From positions 1 through 54,931 of the forward strand of contig CABYXC010000011.1 of NCBI GenBank assembly GCA_902522865.1: 54,931 nucleotides of DNA, in the 5' to 3' direction. A program made the translations under genes and the position numbers. The stretch's first letter is position 1. Each line of letters starts with the position of its first letter. This document shows, piece by piece, positions 54,714 through 54,931 of the stretch. This DNA comes from an uncultured Alphaproteobacteria bacterium. GTDB lineage: Bacteria; Pseudomonadota; Alphaproteobacteria; HIMB59; GCA-002718135. A model generated the notes under the pieces. The model saw only the letters and a list, made by a program, of their open reading frames with translations, did no database searches and was not told the DNA's origin.

Positions 54714-54931
54714 TTAAAAACTAGAAATTCCTGTCTGATTTTTGCCTAAAATCAGTGAATGAATATCTTCTGCGCCCTCGTAAGTTTTAACTGTTTCTAA
54801 GTTAACCAAATGTCTCATGATATGATATTCTTCTAATAACCCATTTGCGCCAAGCATATCACGGGCATTTCTAATTATATCTAAAGATTTTTTACAGTTA
54901 TTTTTTTTTAAAATACTAATTGCATTAATGA
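54714..54931 (-). CDS. gcdH: Glutaryl-CoA dehydrogenase-like acyl-CoA dehydrogenase, C-terminal part (partial at window edge)
   Basis: The last 72 codons of a minus-strand gene run from the window edge to a TAA at 54716-54714. They read [20 protein letters not shown], then [20 protein letters not shown] and KNQTGISSF. This matches the end of glutaryl-CoA dehydrogenases, including the YEGxxDIHxLILGxxxTG signature with the catalytic Glu of acyl-CoA dehydrogenases (E in TYEG). GcdH degrades lysine or tryptophan carbon through glutaryl-CoA to crotonyl-CoA. The N-terminal part lies outside. It ends 104 nt before the dctP start on the same strand. Confidence 0.85.
   Translation of the reverse strand, partial: INAISILKKNNCKKSLDIIRNARDMLGANGLLEEYHIMRHLVNLETVKTYEGAEDIHSLILGKNQTGISSF

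Noticed and set aside
54735..54755. 8-bp inverted repeat (CTGATTTT, 5-nt loop, AAAATCAG) near the end of the gcdH-like gene
   Set aside because: It lies inside coding sequence, is AT-rich, and no T-tract follows, so it is not a convincing terminator.
1..54931. CRISPR arrays, insertion sequences, prophage, or a defence or secondary-metabolite island
   Set aside because: No regularly spaced repeats, transposase, intact integrase or phage structural genes were seen; the only recombinase-like sequence is the PyrB N-terminus.

Overview
The window is a very AT-rich, tightly packed stretch of chromosome. Gene order and content point to a streamlined marine alphaproteobacterium of the SAR11/HIMB59/AEGEAN-169 kind. 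This placement is an inference from gene order, base composition and gene overlaps; no rRNA is present to settle it. Several blocks keep an order I recall as typical of Alphaproteobacteria: ppiD-trpE-trpG-trpD(-trpC) divergent from tpiA-secG-pyrG-kdsA-eno-ftsB-pdhA-pdhB-pdhC-lipA-coq10; cinA-pgpA-ispDF; ntrY-ntrX-trkA-dat; and smpB-rpoZ-spoT-acpS-lepB-rnc-era-recO-parC. Genes mostly overlap or lie within a few bases of each other, even where they converge, and clear intrinsic terminators are almost absent.

Layout. 1-4870 (minus): ppiD and the tryptophan genes trpE, trpG, trpD and the first codons of trpC, each overlapping the next. 4920-15082 (plus): triose-phosphate isomerase, SecG, CTP synthase, KDO8P synthase, enolase, FtsB, the pyruvate dehydrogenase E1alpha/E1beta/E2 genes, lipoate synthase and a Coq10-like protein. 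15074-17124 (minus): PncC/CinA, PgpA, IspDF. 17185-27005 (plus): the NtrY/NtrX two-component pair, TrkA, a PLP aminotransferase, an IMPase-like phosphatase, a beta-hydroxyacid dehydrogenase, a DMT exporter, MsrB and an MFS permease. 26992-33396 (minus): ruvX, pyrB, plsY, topA, a C1B peptidase and a 75-residue protein. 33414-36593 (plus): gatCAB. 36576-38953: a small membrane protein, then a divergent pair of a secreted DUF4198-like protein and a HupE/UreJ-like membrane protein. 39170-48740 (plus): tRNA-Ser(GCU), dapA, smpB, rpoZ, spoT, acpS, lepB, rnc, era, recO, parC. 48782-49900 (plus): a SABATH-like carboxyl methyltransferase. 49897-54609 (minus): a TRAP transporter (dctP, dctQ and an unusually long dctM). 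The right edge carries the 3' end of a glutaryl-CoA dehydrogenase-like gene.

The most unusual items are these. PyrB carries an extra ~70-residue N-terminus resembling the arm-type DNA-binding domain of a tyrosine recombinase, behind helically phased ACACA repeats. The TRAP large permease has a ~330-residue charged, coiled-coil-like C-terminal tail. A perfect terminator hairpin has its T-tract touching the dctQ start codon. A SABATH-type methyltransferase, a family best known from plants, sits beside the transporter. NtrX has kept its receiver and HTH but lost the Walker B acids and GAFTGA loop of a sigma54 activator. The hupE-like and DUF4198-like genes are divergent with overlapping start codons. 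dapA begins 6 nt after the encoded CCA end of a tRNA. No CRISPR array, insertion sequence or intact prophage was seen.
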